From Clostridiales bacterium (GTDB lineage: Bacteria > Bacillota > Clostridia > Peptostreptococcales > T1SED10-28): a stretch of 56,399 nucleotides of DNA. The translations under genes and the position numbers were made by a program. This document shows positions 39,587 to 48,918 of this stretch, piece by piece (position 1 is the first letter of the stretch; each line of letters opens with the position of its first letter). Location: contig SKOH01000030.1 in the NCBI GenBank assembly GCA_007120165.1, forward strand, positions 1 to 56,399, in the 5' to 3' direction. The notes under the pieces were generated by a model. That model saw only the letters and a list, made by a program, of their open reading frames with translations, did no database searches and was not told the DNA's origin.

Positions 39587-40865
39587 TATAAAAGCTCTCT
39601 GGAATCGGCGAATTCGTTTTCTTGTGAAGCTTTATTATGACTTTATCGCATTTCAATTGGATATGGTATCCCTTATCTACATTGCAGGGATGGTTATTTT
39701 TATAGGGTATTACTATTATCCCGAAGTAGAGGGTTATCTTTACTGGATTCGCCAGGAGCCCTGGAGCTATCTGTTATACTTTTTTTCTGTAAAAGTTGCC
39801 AGCGGAGGAAAGCATACCGGGTATCTCAAAGAGGCGGATGAACTATTTTTAACGCCCCTGAATTTGTATGGCAGGGAATTTGTTCAGCGCTCCCATAATC
39901 TGAACCGGATCTTAGGATTTGTCAGCTGGGGGCTCTGGGTGGCGATAATGACGGCCCTGGGGATTTTAACATTGAACCCGTTAGGATTTCTAATTACCGG
40001 TCTGCTATGGCGGTATTTGGGTATGAACGGCAGATTTTTTATCCAGCAGATCAGCGGTAAATGGATTCAAAGAACGGTGCAGTTTTTCTATAAATTACTC
40101 TTCATCTCATTAACTTTCGGCTGGATTTTTTACTGGGACCGGGGGTTAGGAGAAGGATTTTTTCTGCTCGCATTCATTATCACAGCCCTCCTTTGGTGGA
40201 CGGACCGTAAGAAAAACACGGCAGACCTTCACTGGTCACGGATGATTTCGGAAGAGACCAATCGCCGGGCTCAACGCCTGTCGGCAATTATTCAAGTGGT
40301 TCCTGAAGAAAAAAGCCGGGGGATCAATACGTCCAGAACCCTAAAAGTATTCAGCGGAGTTAAAATGCTACCCTTTAGTCCGGTAGGAGCCGCGCTGCTG
40401 GCTTTTGAGCGGCGAATGAGAAGAGGAAAAGGGAATCTGGTACTGCTGATAAATATTGCGCTGGTTCACTGGGTAGCCATGGTATTTATCGAAGGGACCT
40501 TAGTGCAGATGATCCTGAATATACTGGTGTTTTTCATTATCCAGGAATTTTGTTTATCTCTTTGGAATGCCGTACTGGATGAAGACTGGTTTCACATTTA
40601 CCCCTTCTCCAGTGGAGCAATAAAAAGAGGGATATGGATCGGCAGTTTCAGCTATGTTTTTAGCTATATGCTATTGACGTTTTTGATTTATTATTTGCGC
40701 TGGAGAGATTTTACCGCTGCCTGGAGATTCTTTTTGGTCTTTACGGTTGTCATGTATTTACTTAATCAATTCCGCAGCAGCAATGTCTATTACAACTACC
40801 GCTACAACAAAAGACACCCGGAAAGACAGCTGGACGGAGTTGCTGTTTCTTCAATAAAGAAGTAA
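39579..40865 (+). CDS. ABC transporter permease (EcsB-like)
   Basis: LWNRRIRFLVKLYYDFIAF...KVASGGKHTGYLKEADELFLTPL; overlaps ecsA-like stop. Confidence 0.85.
   Translation: MNSIKALWNRRIRFLVKLYYDFIAFQLDMVSLIYIAGMVIFIGYYYYPEVEGYLYWIRQEPWSYLLYFFSVKVASGGKHTGYLKEADELFLTPLNLYGREFVQRSHNLNRILGFVSWGLWVAIMTALGILTLNPLGFLITGLLWRYLGMNGRFFIQQISGKWIQRTVQFFYKLLFISLTFGWIFYWDRGLGEGFFLLAFIITALLWWTDRKKNTADLHWSRMISEETNRRAQRLSAIIQVVPEEKSRGINTSRTLKVFSGVKMLPFSPVGAALLAFERRMRRGKGNLVLLINIALVHWVAMVFIEGTLVQMILNILVFFIIQEFCLSLWNAVLDEDWFHIYPFSSGAIKRGIWIGSFSYVFSYMLLTFLIYYLRWRDFTAAWRFFLVFTVVMYLLNQFRSSNVYYNYRYNKRHPERQLDGVAVSSIKK
40822..40852. repeat. Dispersed hairpin repeat copy R3, overlapping end of ecsB-like ORF
   Basis: aaagacagctggacggagttgctgtttctt. 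Confidence 0.6.
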
Positions 40866-40896
40866 GCGATTTTGTAAACGGAAGGTATAAGGTTTT

Positions 40897-41403
40897 TTAC
40901 GGTTCGATTTCAAGTTTAACAGGCTTTGTTCTTAAGGCTTTGATTAATCTTTCCCGTTCATCTATGGAGACGGAAAAACTGACATCGGAGCGGAGTCTGC
41001 GTTTCAGTTTGACTCGGAACAATGAAGTATTTCTAGGGACGGCAATTACTTCGATTTCTTTCCAGGGGTAAAAGTGTCCCTTAGCCCGAAGTCCTTTTGT
41101 ATGTACACCGTGGGGTTGGGGGACTAATCCCATGACGGTTAGGGCGATGATTAAGGTGATGGTATATAAATCTGCTGCATCAAACTGAATGATTAACAGT
41201 AAAAATACCACTGTGAACACTCCATGGGAAATTAATCGGATCCAATTGGAAATATAGGGAGCAACGGGAAGTTCCATGGGGCCCCCTTTTTTTGCGTTAA
41301 AGTAACCGGTAATCTTAGGGCCCACATCCTTTACGAAGATCCCTGCCACAAAACCCAGAATTAGAATATCGAAACCTGTCATGTTGAAACCTCCTTTGTG
41401 CAC
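40897..41403 (-). CDS. Membrane protein of unknown function
   Basis: Hydrophobic N-terminal half then basic PH-like segment FYPWKEIEVIAVPRN. Confidence 0.65.
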   Translation of the reverse strand: MHKGGFNMTGFDILILGFVAGIFVKDVGPKITGYFNAKKGGPMELPVAPYISNWIRLISHGVFTVVFLLLIIQFDAADLYTITLIIALTVMGLVPQPHGVHTKGLRAKGHFYPWKEIEVIAVPRNTSLFRVKLKRRLRSDVSFSVSIDERERLIKALRTKPVKLEIEP

Positions 41404-41409
41404 CGTTTT

Positions 41410-42930
41410 CTAGGTTTTATTAAAACTTTCGATCTGGTCTACAACCTGCTGTCCCGAAAGCACCACCATGGGCATGCCGCCCCCGGGGTTTACACTGCCG
41501 CCGACGAAAAACAGATTTTGATAAAATTCACTGTGCTTTGGAGTTTTAAAGCCTTTGTTTTTCCTTTTATCGGAAATCACTCCGTAGATGGAACCCTGAT
41601 TGGAATAGTAGTGCTGTTCAATGGTTTCAGGAACCCAAAGCTCTTCGGTTACAATATGTTTTCGAAGATCTCGAAGCCCCATTCGCTCCAATTTATCCAG
41701 TACGTGGCCTTTATAGGTTTCGTACTCCTCTTCAGTAAAGGGCCGATCGGGATCCACCACTGGGATATGGGGGAGGATTTTGATGACTTCGCACCCAGCA
41801 GGGCCTTGACCCGGATCGGTTTTCATCGGAGCCACCAGATAAATTGTGGGATCCTCGGTTAATTTATGCTGATGGAAAATATAATCAAAATGCTTTTTTC
41901 CGCTTTTGGTAAAGAAAAAGTTGTGATGCCTAAGCTGTTCATATTTTCGGTCCACCCCTAAATGCAGGGCAAAACCGGAACAGGCGGGGCCGTATTTTTC
42001 TCTGTAGGATTTCAGACGAAGATCGGATTCCTTTGTAATTTTCTCGTAAAAAGGAATGACCTCCATATCGGATACTACCAGATCGCAGGATAATGTCTGA
42101 AAGGGGAGGACGTTTCCGGAAGCAGCAGAACTTTGAACTTTCAAAGCCTGGATGCGTCCATCGGTTTTCTCCGTCCCTACCACCTCTGTATTCTTCATAA
42201 CCGTAATACCCAACTCTTCAATCAATTTTTCCAATCCCCGGGCAAGGTTATAGAGCCCTCCTTTCACGTACCAGAGATCGAACTCCCACTGTACGAAAGG
42301 AAGCAGGTTTAAGATCGCCGGGGCGTCATAGGGAGAAGAACCTACGTATTTCACAAAAAAGTTTAAAATATCAATCAGGTAAGGGTTCTTTATATGCTTA
42401 CGGACCCCTTGATCCATCGAGGAGAAAAAATCGCTTCTAAACAAAAACGTCAAGGGATTATAATATTTGGCCACATCCAGCATTTTTTCGCTTTGGTTTT
42501 TAAAATAGGCTTCGTCGGAGAGATGATAAAGTTCTTGGCTGTAGGATAAAAAGGATCGCAGATCATTAATATCCTTATCACTTAAGGAACCGGGAGGTTT
42601 TTTCATCCCCTCGATATCCGGCTCTAAGTCAATAATCGTACCGTCTTCAAAAAAATTCCGCCAATGGGGTCTTACCGGTTGGATTTGGTAATAATCTTCC
42701 CGTTTTTTTCCATGCATGGTAAACAGCCGGTCAAATACCTGGGGCATGGTATATATGGAAGGACCCAAATCAAAGGAGAATCCGTCCTTTTCTACAAAAT
42801 TTAATTTGCCGCCTAAATGGACATTTTTTTCAATGATTGTGATATCATATTCGGGATTTTTCTTTAAGGAAATGGCCGCGGAAAGTCCGCCGAGCCCTCC
42901 CCCGATAACCAGTACCTTTTTCTTTTCCAA
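41410..42930 (-). CDS. Phytoene/dehydrosqualene desaturase-like protein
   Basis: VLVIGGGLGGLSAAISLKKNPEYDITIIEKNVHLGGKLNFVEKDGFSFDLGPS; SVNPGGGMPMVVLSGQ. Confidence 0.88.
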   Translation of the reverse strand: MEKKKVLVIGGGLGGLSAAISLKKNPEYDITIIEKNVHLGGKLNFVEKDGFSFDLGPSIYTMPQVFDRLFTMHGKKREDYYQIQPVRPHWRNFFEDGTIIDLEPDIEGMKKPPGSLSDKDINDLRSFLSYSQELYHLSDEAYFKNQSEKMLDVAKYYNPLTFLFRSDFFSSMDQGVRKHIKNPYLIDILNFFVKYVGSSPYDAPAILNLLPFVQWEFDLWYVKGGLYNLARGLEKLIEELGITVMKNTEVVGTEKTDGRIQALKVQSSAASGNVLPFQTLSCDLVVSDMEVIPFYEKITKESDLRLKSYREKYGPACSGFALHLGVDRKYEQLRHHNFFFTKSGKKHFDYIFHQHKLTEDPTIYLVAPMKTDPGQGPAGCEVIKILPHIPVVDPDRPFTEEEYETYKGHVLDKLERMGLRDLRKHIVTEELWVPETIEQHYYSNQGSIYGVISDKRKNKGFKTPKHSEFYQNLFFVGGSVNPGGGMPMVVLSGQQVVDQIESFNKT

Positions 42931-43114
42931 AAAATCATCCCTCCCTAATTAAGGTTGTGACTATTTTACCCCTCCTGGGCGTACTGAAACAGATTAATCT
43001 CGCAAATATTGTCAAAATTGATAGAATTAATGATATAATTGAGTAAATCGTGGTTACATTGAACTAATTCGTGGTAAAAATACCATAGCAGCATTTAAAT
43101 GAGGGGGGCAAAGG

Positions 43115-44647
43115 ATGACGAGCAAAAGTGTACAGATAATCGGTGCAGGGCCCGGAGGGTTGGCCAGTGCACTGATTCTAGCCAGTAAAGGATATCAAGT
43201 GGATATCTATGAAACGAAACCAACCGTGGGCGGCCGCACAGGGTCAATAAAAATTGGAGAATATACCTTTGACATCGGGCCTACGTTTTTAATGATGGAC
43301 TTTATCGTAACAGAGGTTTTTGAGAAAGCAGGGCTGAATCACCGGGATTATATGCAGATCAAAGAAGTGGATCCGATGTACCGTCTAATATACCGGGGGG
43401 AGGAGGATCTTTACTTATATCGGCAAGATCAGGAAAAAATGAAGGACTCGCTTAATGAAAAATTTGATAACGGTTATGAGCATTACCAACAATTCCTAAC
43501 GAAGGAAAAAACGAAATATGACCGCATTTTACCCAGTCTTCGAGTACCCTATACCAATGTCTGGGATCTCCTTCGAAAAGAAATAAGGGAGGCCCTACCA
43601 CAGTTGGATGCCAATATCAGTCTTCATGACCATTTAGGGAGATATTATAAAGAAGAGGATTATAAACTGGCCTTTACTTTTCAGGCGAAATATTTAGGAA
43701 TGTCTCCCTGGGACTGTCCCGGGACCTTCAGTATTATTCCCTATATCGAACACTCCGGGGGGATTTATCACATCATGGGAGGCCTTAATCAACTTTGTGA
43801 AGGGATGGCCCGGGCGCTAAAGGATCTGGGAGGACGGATTCATTTAAATACCCCGGTAAAAACCGTCTTAGTTGAAGACGGCATAGCCCGAGGCCTGGAC
43901 CTTGAAAATGGAGAAAGCAAGTATTCGGATCATGTAGTAATCAATTCGGACTTTGCCTACTCCATGGAAAATCTGGTTAAGGAAAAAGATCGTAAAAAAT
44001 ACACGGCGAAAACCCTGAAAAAGAAAAAATATTCCTGTTCCATATTTATGATGTACCTTGGGGTTAAGCGCCGATATGTTCATCTTCAACATCACAACAT
44101 CTATTTTGCCGATGATTATCAAAAAAATGTAGAGGAAATTTCCAATACCAAAGTACTGTCGGAAGACCCTTCAATTTATATTCAAAATGCAATTATCACC
44201 GATCCTTCCCTGGCACCGGAGGGGAAATCCACCCTTTATGTGTTAGTACCGGTCCCCAATAACTTGAGTGAAATATCCTGGAATTCCGAAGAAAAGGAAA
44301 CTTTCCGAGAAAAAATCCTTGGAATGCTGGAGAACAAAGCGGGACTGAAGGATCTGCGGGAACAAATTGAAGTGGAAAAAATCATCTCTCCCAAGGACTG
44401 GGAAGAAGATTTCAATATCTATCAAGGGGCGACCTTTAACCTGGCCCACAATATCGGACAAATGCTTTATTTCCGCCCCCACAACAAATTCGAAGATTTC
44501 GACCGGGCCTATTTGGTGGGTGGCGGCACCCATCCCGGCAGCGGCCTGCCTACCATCCTGCAATCCGCCATGATTACCTCGGACCTGATCCTCGAGCGGG
44601 ACAGGCTGGATACGGAACACCAGAGTAAAAAGAAAGTGAATAAATAA
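43115..44647 (+). CDS. Phytoene/dehydrosqualene desaturase-like protein, divergent paralogue
   Basis: VQIIGAGPGGLASALILASKGYQVDIYETKPTVGGRTG; GGGTHPGSGLPTILQSA. Confidence 0.88.
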   Translation: MTSKSVQIIGAGPGGLASALILASKGYQVDIYETKPTVGGRTGSIKIGEYTFDIGPTFLMMDFIVTEVFEKAGLNHRDYMQIKEVDPMYRLIYRGEEDLYLYRQDQEKMKDSLNEKFDNGYEHYQQFLTKEKTKYDRILPSLRVPYTNVWDLLRKEIREALPQLDANISLHDHLGRYYKEEDYKLAFTFQAKYLGMSPWDCPGTFSIIPYIEHSGGIYHIMGGLNQLCEGMARALKDLGGRIHLNTPVKTVLVEDGIARGLDLENGESKYSDHVVINSDFAYSMENLVKEKDRKKYTAKTLKKKKYSCSIFMMYLGVKRRYVHLQHHNIYFADDYQKNVEEISNTKVLSEDPSIYIQNAIITDPSLAPEGKSTLYVLVPVPNNLSEISWNSEEKETFREKILGMLENKAGLKDLREQIEVEKIISPKDWEEDFNIYQGATFNLAHNIGQMLYFRPHNKFEDFDRAYLVGGGTHPGSGLPTILQSAMITSDLILERDRLDTEHQSKKKVNK

Positions 44648-44697
44648 TACCAGGGATAAAATTGTCTTTTCAGTTTTAATTCCTAAAGGAGAACCCT

Positions 44698-46254
44698 ATG
44701 TATGGAGTAATCAAGAAAATAAAAAAAATCATGTTTCATCGGGTGACCTATTTATTGGTCGCCTTTCTACTGCAGATAGCCTTGATCTTTGGCGTGCTAT
44801 GGGGCTTCCAATCTTACTTTGTGGCTTTCTACGCTCTGAGTATTCTCTTAAGTATCGTGGTGGTTGTATGGGTGATCAACAAGCATATTCATCCCGAGTT
44901 TAAATTAATATGGGTGATCCCTATTCTCTTATTTCCAATATTTGGAGGATTGTTTTATCTGCTGATCGCTCAAAACCGCATCAGCCGCAATGCCCGTCGG
45001 AAGATGGGGCATTTAATGGAAATAAGCAATGAGGTGCTGCCCGGCAATCAGGAGATTATTTCAACGCTGGATAATCAGAATCGAAATGCGGCAAATCAAA
45101 TCCGTTATATTAAAGAGTATGGACTGTATCCTCCTTATATAAATACGACGTCCCAATACCTGGCCTCCGGGGAAAGAAAGTTTGAAAAACTCCTTGAGAA
45201 AATGAGAGCTGCGGAAAAATTTATTTTTTTGGAGTATTTTATTATAGCAGAGGGAAAGTTGTGGAATGATATACTGGAAGTTTTAACTCAAAAAGCAGCA
45301 GAGGGTTTGGATGTACGGGTGATTTATGATGATGTAGGCTGTATGATGACACTGCCGAAAAGATATTATCAAAAGCTTGAGGCCCTGGGAATCAAAACCT
45401 GTGTATTCAACCCGGTAATTCCGATAATTTCTTCTTTACACAATAATCGGGATCATAGAAAAATAGCAGTTATTGATGGGAAACATGCTTTTACCGGAGG
45501 CATCAATATTGGAGACGAATATATTAATGAATACGAGAAATACGGGCATTGGAAGGATTCCGCCATTATGATAGAAGGGGAAGGCGTCTGGAGTTTTACC
45601 GTGATGTTTCTTAGTTTATGGGACTATCTACGGGACGAGGTGGAAGATTTTCTTCCTTTCAGATACTCCTTTACCGCTGATCAGATAGAAAATCTCCAAA
45701 AGGCTCCGGGGATCCTGCAGCCCTTTTCTGATAGTCCGATGGACGGCGAGACCGTAGGAGAAAACGTCTATTTGAATCTGATCACAAAAGCAAAAAAAAC
45801 GATCTATATTACGACGCCTTATTTGATTTTTGATTACGGTATGTTAACCGCAATTACCAGTGCGGCAAAATCCGGGGTGGATGTTCGAATTATCACACCC
45901 CACATCCCTGATAAATGGTATGTTCATAAAGTGACGAGATCATATTACGGAATATTGATAGACAGCGGGGCTAAGATTTATGAGTACACTCCCGGGTTTA
46001 TCCACTCTAAAACCTTCCTGGTAGATGAGGAATACGGGGTGGTCGGGACCATTAATATGGATTATCGGAGTCTGTATCTGCATTTTGAATGTGGGGTTTG
46101 GATGTATAAGACAGAGTCTTTGAATGATATGAAAGCAGATTTTCTCAAAACCCTGGATAAATGCCATCAAATTAATTTCCAAGAGGTTACAGGAGCTTCC
46201 TGGCCCAGAGTACTGGGAAGATCAGTGCTTCGCTTATTTGCTCCCTGGATGTAA
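44698..46254 (+). CDS. cls: Cardiolipin synthase
   Basis: Two HKD motifs (HNNRDHRKIAVIDGKHAFTGG; HSKTFLVDEEYGVVGTINMD), N-terminal TM pair. Confidence 0.93.
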   Translation: MYGVIKKIKKIMFHRVTYLLVAFLLQIALIFGVLWGFQSYFVAFYALSILLSIVVVVWVINKHIHPEFKLIWVIPILLFPIFGGLFYLLIAQNRISRNARRKMGHLMEISNEVLPGNQEIISTLDNQNRNAANQIRYIKEYGLYPPYINTTSQYLASGERKFEKLLEKMRAAEKFIFLEYFIIAEGKLWNDILEVLTQKAAEGLDVRVIYDDVGCMMTLPKRYYQKLEALGIKTCVFNPVIPIISSLHNNRDHRKIAVIDGKHAFTGGINIGDEYINEYEKYGHWKDSAIMIEGEGVWSFTVMFLSLWDYLRDEVEDFLPFRYSFTADQIENLQKAPGILQPFSDSPMDGETVGENVYLNLITKAKKTIYITTPYLIFDYGMLTAITSAAKSGVDVRIITPHIPDKWYVHKVTRSYYGILIDSGAKIYEYTPGFIHSKTFLVDEEYGVVGTINMDYRSLYLHFECGVWMYKTESLNDMKADFLKTLDKCHQINFQEVTGASWPRVLGRSVLRLFAPWM

Positions 46255-46267
46255 GGTAAACAGGAAA

Positions 46268-46300
46268 GCGGCGTCCCAGGACGCCGTAATTTTTTTGAAT
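46268..46300 (+). terminator. Rho-independent terminator after cls
   Basis: cggcgtcc-ca-ggacgccg followed by taattttttt. Confidence 0.75.
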
Positions 46301-46371
46301 TTTTATGGACATTTTGACGAAGTCCTTCGTTTAATAAGTGAAGGGTCATTTAAAAGAAGGGGAGACCGACT

Positions 46372-46866
46372 ATGAAACTGTTTGAAATTTACCATCATCA
46401 GGGTGAGGATTTCTTTCGATTCGCCCTAAGTCTTACCCGTCACAAGGAAGACGCGGAAGATTTGGTGCAACAGGCCTATATTAAAGCCCTTAACCAGCTG
46501 GAACTATTTGAGGTGATGGAAAAGGAACAAATAAAGGGCTGGTTTTTCACTGCCATCAAAAATCAGTTTATCGATCACTATCGACGTTCAAAACGATTCC
46601 CAAAAGTGCCCTTCGACGGGCAAATGATGGAAAACTTTTCGGATCATGCCGGGGAAGTTTCCACTGAAAGAAAGGTCCTCGAAAAACTTGAGGCAAAGGA
46701 AGTATTGGAAAAACTGCCTAAGGAGTTAAAAACGCTGGTCATTTACCGTTATTATCTAGGATATAACACCCGGGAGATATCGGAATTATTCGGAATCAAC
46801 CCTTCAACCCTTCGATCCCGCTATGTTAAAATTCAAGCTCTTTTGACGAAAGAGAAAAATTCATAA
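46372..46866 (+). CDS. ECF-type RNA polymerase sigma factor
   Basis: FRFALSLTRHKEDAEDLVQQAYIKAL (region 2), LVIYRYYLGYNTREISELFGINPSTLRSRYVKIQALL (region 4). Confidence 0.92.
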   Translation: MKLFEIYHHQGEDFFRFALSLTRHKEDAEDLVQQAYIKALNQLELFEVMEKEQIKGWFFTAIKNQFIDHYRRSKRFPKVPFDGQMMENFSDHAGEVSTERKVLEKLEAKEVLEKLPKELKTLVIYRYYLGYNTREISELFGINPSTLRSRYVKIQALLTKEKNS

Positions 46867-46952
46867 AATAAAGAGAGGCAGTGAAAAAGATTTATAAATC
46901 CGGTTTATATTCAAAGGACGTAAACAAAAGAAAATAAAAGGAGCGAATAAAA

Positions 46953-48143
46953 ATGAAAATTTACCAAAATATCGGCGTATTGAATCTATCGAAAGCTAAG
47001 GATCCGGTCTTGGAAGAGATTCATAAACTGGAAAATATCGGTCTGCTGATTACCTCCAAGGATCAAACTGAAAAACTGGGCCATATTGAAATGGAAAACA
47101 TCGGGGATCAGGCCGTAATCGATGGGAAAAAAGATATCGGAATGGTCATCAGAAATGGGATCCTGGATATCAAAAAAAGTTTTTTGGAGGATTCGGAAAA
47201 GGAAATTTTCTTTATTGTCAACGGAATTTTTTCCATCGAGGAAATGCCTGGGGAGCATCTAAGAAAAATACACGGCATTGTATTAAACGGAGAGATGGTT
47301 GCCCCGGAAAAAGTTTATGGAGTATTAAGTGACCGACTCAAAATAAACGGAGAGGTTTTAACCTATCCCGAAGGGTTTTTGTATCTGAAAGGGGATTTTA
47401 CGTTGCAAGAGGAGCATCTATTGGGTTTACAGGATCAAAGCAAAGTGGCTGTAGCAACTCTAAAGATGTTAGAAGAAGTTGACACACAACTGGTGGAGGA
47501 TAAAATTGAAAAGATGGTTATTTTAAAGGAGCTGATAACCACCAAAAACAATTTGCGATGGATTGCTCCTAGAGTGGAGAATTACACGGAGGTGGCAAAG
47601 ACCATTGTTCCCGAAGGTTATGATTATTATGAGAAGCTTACGATTAGTGATGAGAATCTTTCGTCGTTTACTAATCGAAAAATATTTGTAAAGAGGAAAT
47701 TAAAAATCGACCTGCCCTTTGAAAAAATCAAAGGACATATCAGCGATATAAAAGGCAAAGCCCTCTATGTACCTGAGGGGGAACGGGAAGCTTATTTGGA
47801 AGTCGCGGAGGGGATGGAAATTAAAACCTTTAATCCGAAAGCCGTCGAAAACTATGCTAAACTGGAAGTGGATTCGGGGTATTTGAAAGGAAGAGAAAGC
47901 ATTGAAATAGAAAACTACGGGGTGCTGGAAGTTAAAGAAGAAGTCACTGAGGAATTACTTGATCTCGGGATTAAACGCATTAAAAACTATGGCAAAATTC
48001 AATGTCCTAAAAAGATTTATGCCCTCCTTAGTCAAAAAGTTACGGAAAATTACGGGGTGATCGATTCAAAAAGTGACCGGCCGGTAAAAGTCGAAGAAAC
48101 GGCTCATACCAAAGTGTCAAACATGGGGGTTCTTATATTATAA
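46953..48143 (+). CDS. Beta-solenoid-like repeat protein of unknown function, adjacent to ECF sigma
   Basis: Recurring IxNxGxL / ENYGxL units; no signal peptide; RBS aaaaggagcg. Confidence 0.65.
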   Translation: MKIYQNIGVLNLSKAKDPVLEEIHKLENIGLLITSKDQTEKLGHIEMENIGDQAVIDGKKDIGMVIRNGILDIKKSFLEDSEKEIFFIVNGIFSIEEMPGEHLRKIHGIVLNGEMVAPEKVYGVLSDRLKINGEVLTYPEGFLYLKGDFTLQEEHLLGLQDQSKVAVATLKMLEEVDTQLVEDKIEKMVILKELITTKNNLRWIAPRVENYTEVAKTIVPEGYDYYEKLTISDENLSSFTNRKIFVKRKLKIDLPFEKIKGHISDIKGKALYVPEGEREAYLEVAEGMEIKTFNPKAVENYAKLEVDSGYLKGRESIEIENYGVLEVKEEVTEELLDLGIKRIKNYGKIQCPKKIYALLSQKVTENYGVIDSKSDRPVKVEETAHTKVSNMGVLIL

Positions 48144-48187
48144 AGAACAGAAACTCGTAAATCAAACAATGATGTTGATAGTAAAAT

Positions 48188-48235
48188 AACCGCCTCCAGG
48201 TTCTACTCGTAGACCTTAAAGGCGGCTATTTTTTT
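48188..48235. terminator. Bidirectional terminator between convergent genes
   Basis: aaaataaccgcctccagg...cttaaaggcggctattttttt. Confidence 0.8.
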
Positions 48236-48262
48236 CTTTGTCCTATAAAATTCTTTGCTGTT

Positions 48263-48544
48263 TTATCCGATAAAGTTGCCATAGTGAAATTGCTCCTTAG
48301 CTTTTTGGATATCTTTTTCCACTTCTTTATGAAGTAAAATTTGAGCAATTTTGTCCTGGGCTTTATTGAAGATGAATGTAAGTTTGTTGGCGTTGGTCTC
48401 ATCAACGGTTACAACAAAGGTTTCATTTTGTACCTGTAAGGTTTTTTCCATATGTTCTCCCTCCTTTACCTGATCGATTTTTGCTGCGATGGTGTCCAGT
48501 CCGTTCATTTCTAAAATGTTTTCCAATGTGACCGCTCCTTTCAA
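48263..48544 (-). CDS. Small protein of unknown function
   Basis: 93-aa ORF; aaaggagcgg RBS suggests start TTG at 48526. Confidence 0.6.
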   Translation of the reverse strand: MKGAVTLENILEMNGLDTIAAKIDQVKEGEHMEKTLQVQNETFVVTVDETNANKLTFIFNKAQDKIAQILLHKEVEKDIQKAKEQFHYGNFIG

Positions 48545-48581
48545 ATTTTTTAGTTCTATGTAGTACTTTGAACTTGTCTTT

Positions 48582-48669
48582 ATTATAGAACGGATGGAAA
48601 AACTAAATAACCGTCCCGAGACGCTTTTTGAATCCTCCTCAAGGGAGTTTGTATCTCGGTCTTAAGAAG
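48582..48669 (-). promoter_or_regulatory. Phased-operator promoter C (upstream of small-protein gene)
   Basis: On minus strand: CTTCTTAAGACC, TCCCTTGAGGAG, CGTCTCGGGACG; centres 48663.5, 48640.5, 48617.5 (23-bp steps); -10 TATAAT at 48582-48587, 33 bp from proximal centre. Confidence 0.8.
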
Positions 48670-48918
48670 GAGGAGAATTGATTGAAGATTCAATGATTAC
48701 TACGGTTCTGACAAAAATAATTTCTGGAAAAAAGCAAAATTTCTTTTGAATAGAGGAATTTTTGAATAGAAAATTGAATAGTATAGAGTAAAAGAGGATT
48801 ATTCAAATTTAACGTAATCGACAGGTTATGGGAAGTAGCAAGACTTAAGGATCTTAACTTCGGAATAATTCCCCGGTGTGTGGTTAAGAGCTTAGACAGA
48901 TCTAAAGGAGGAAAATTA

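Noticed and set aside
41398-41862. 154-aa plus-strand ORF antisense to the desaturase-like gene
   Set aside because: Shadow ORF; no RBS or family similarity recognised.
46268-46290. cgtcccaggacg palindrome matching the 12-bp operator consensus
   Set aside because: It sits in a GC-rich stem followed by T7 after cls; there is no partner operator at 23 bp and no -10 at 33 bp, so it is better explained as a terminator.
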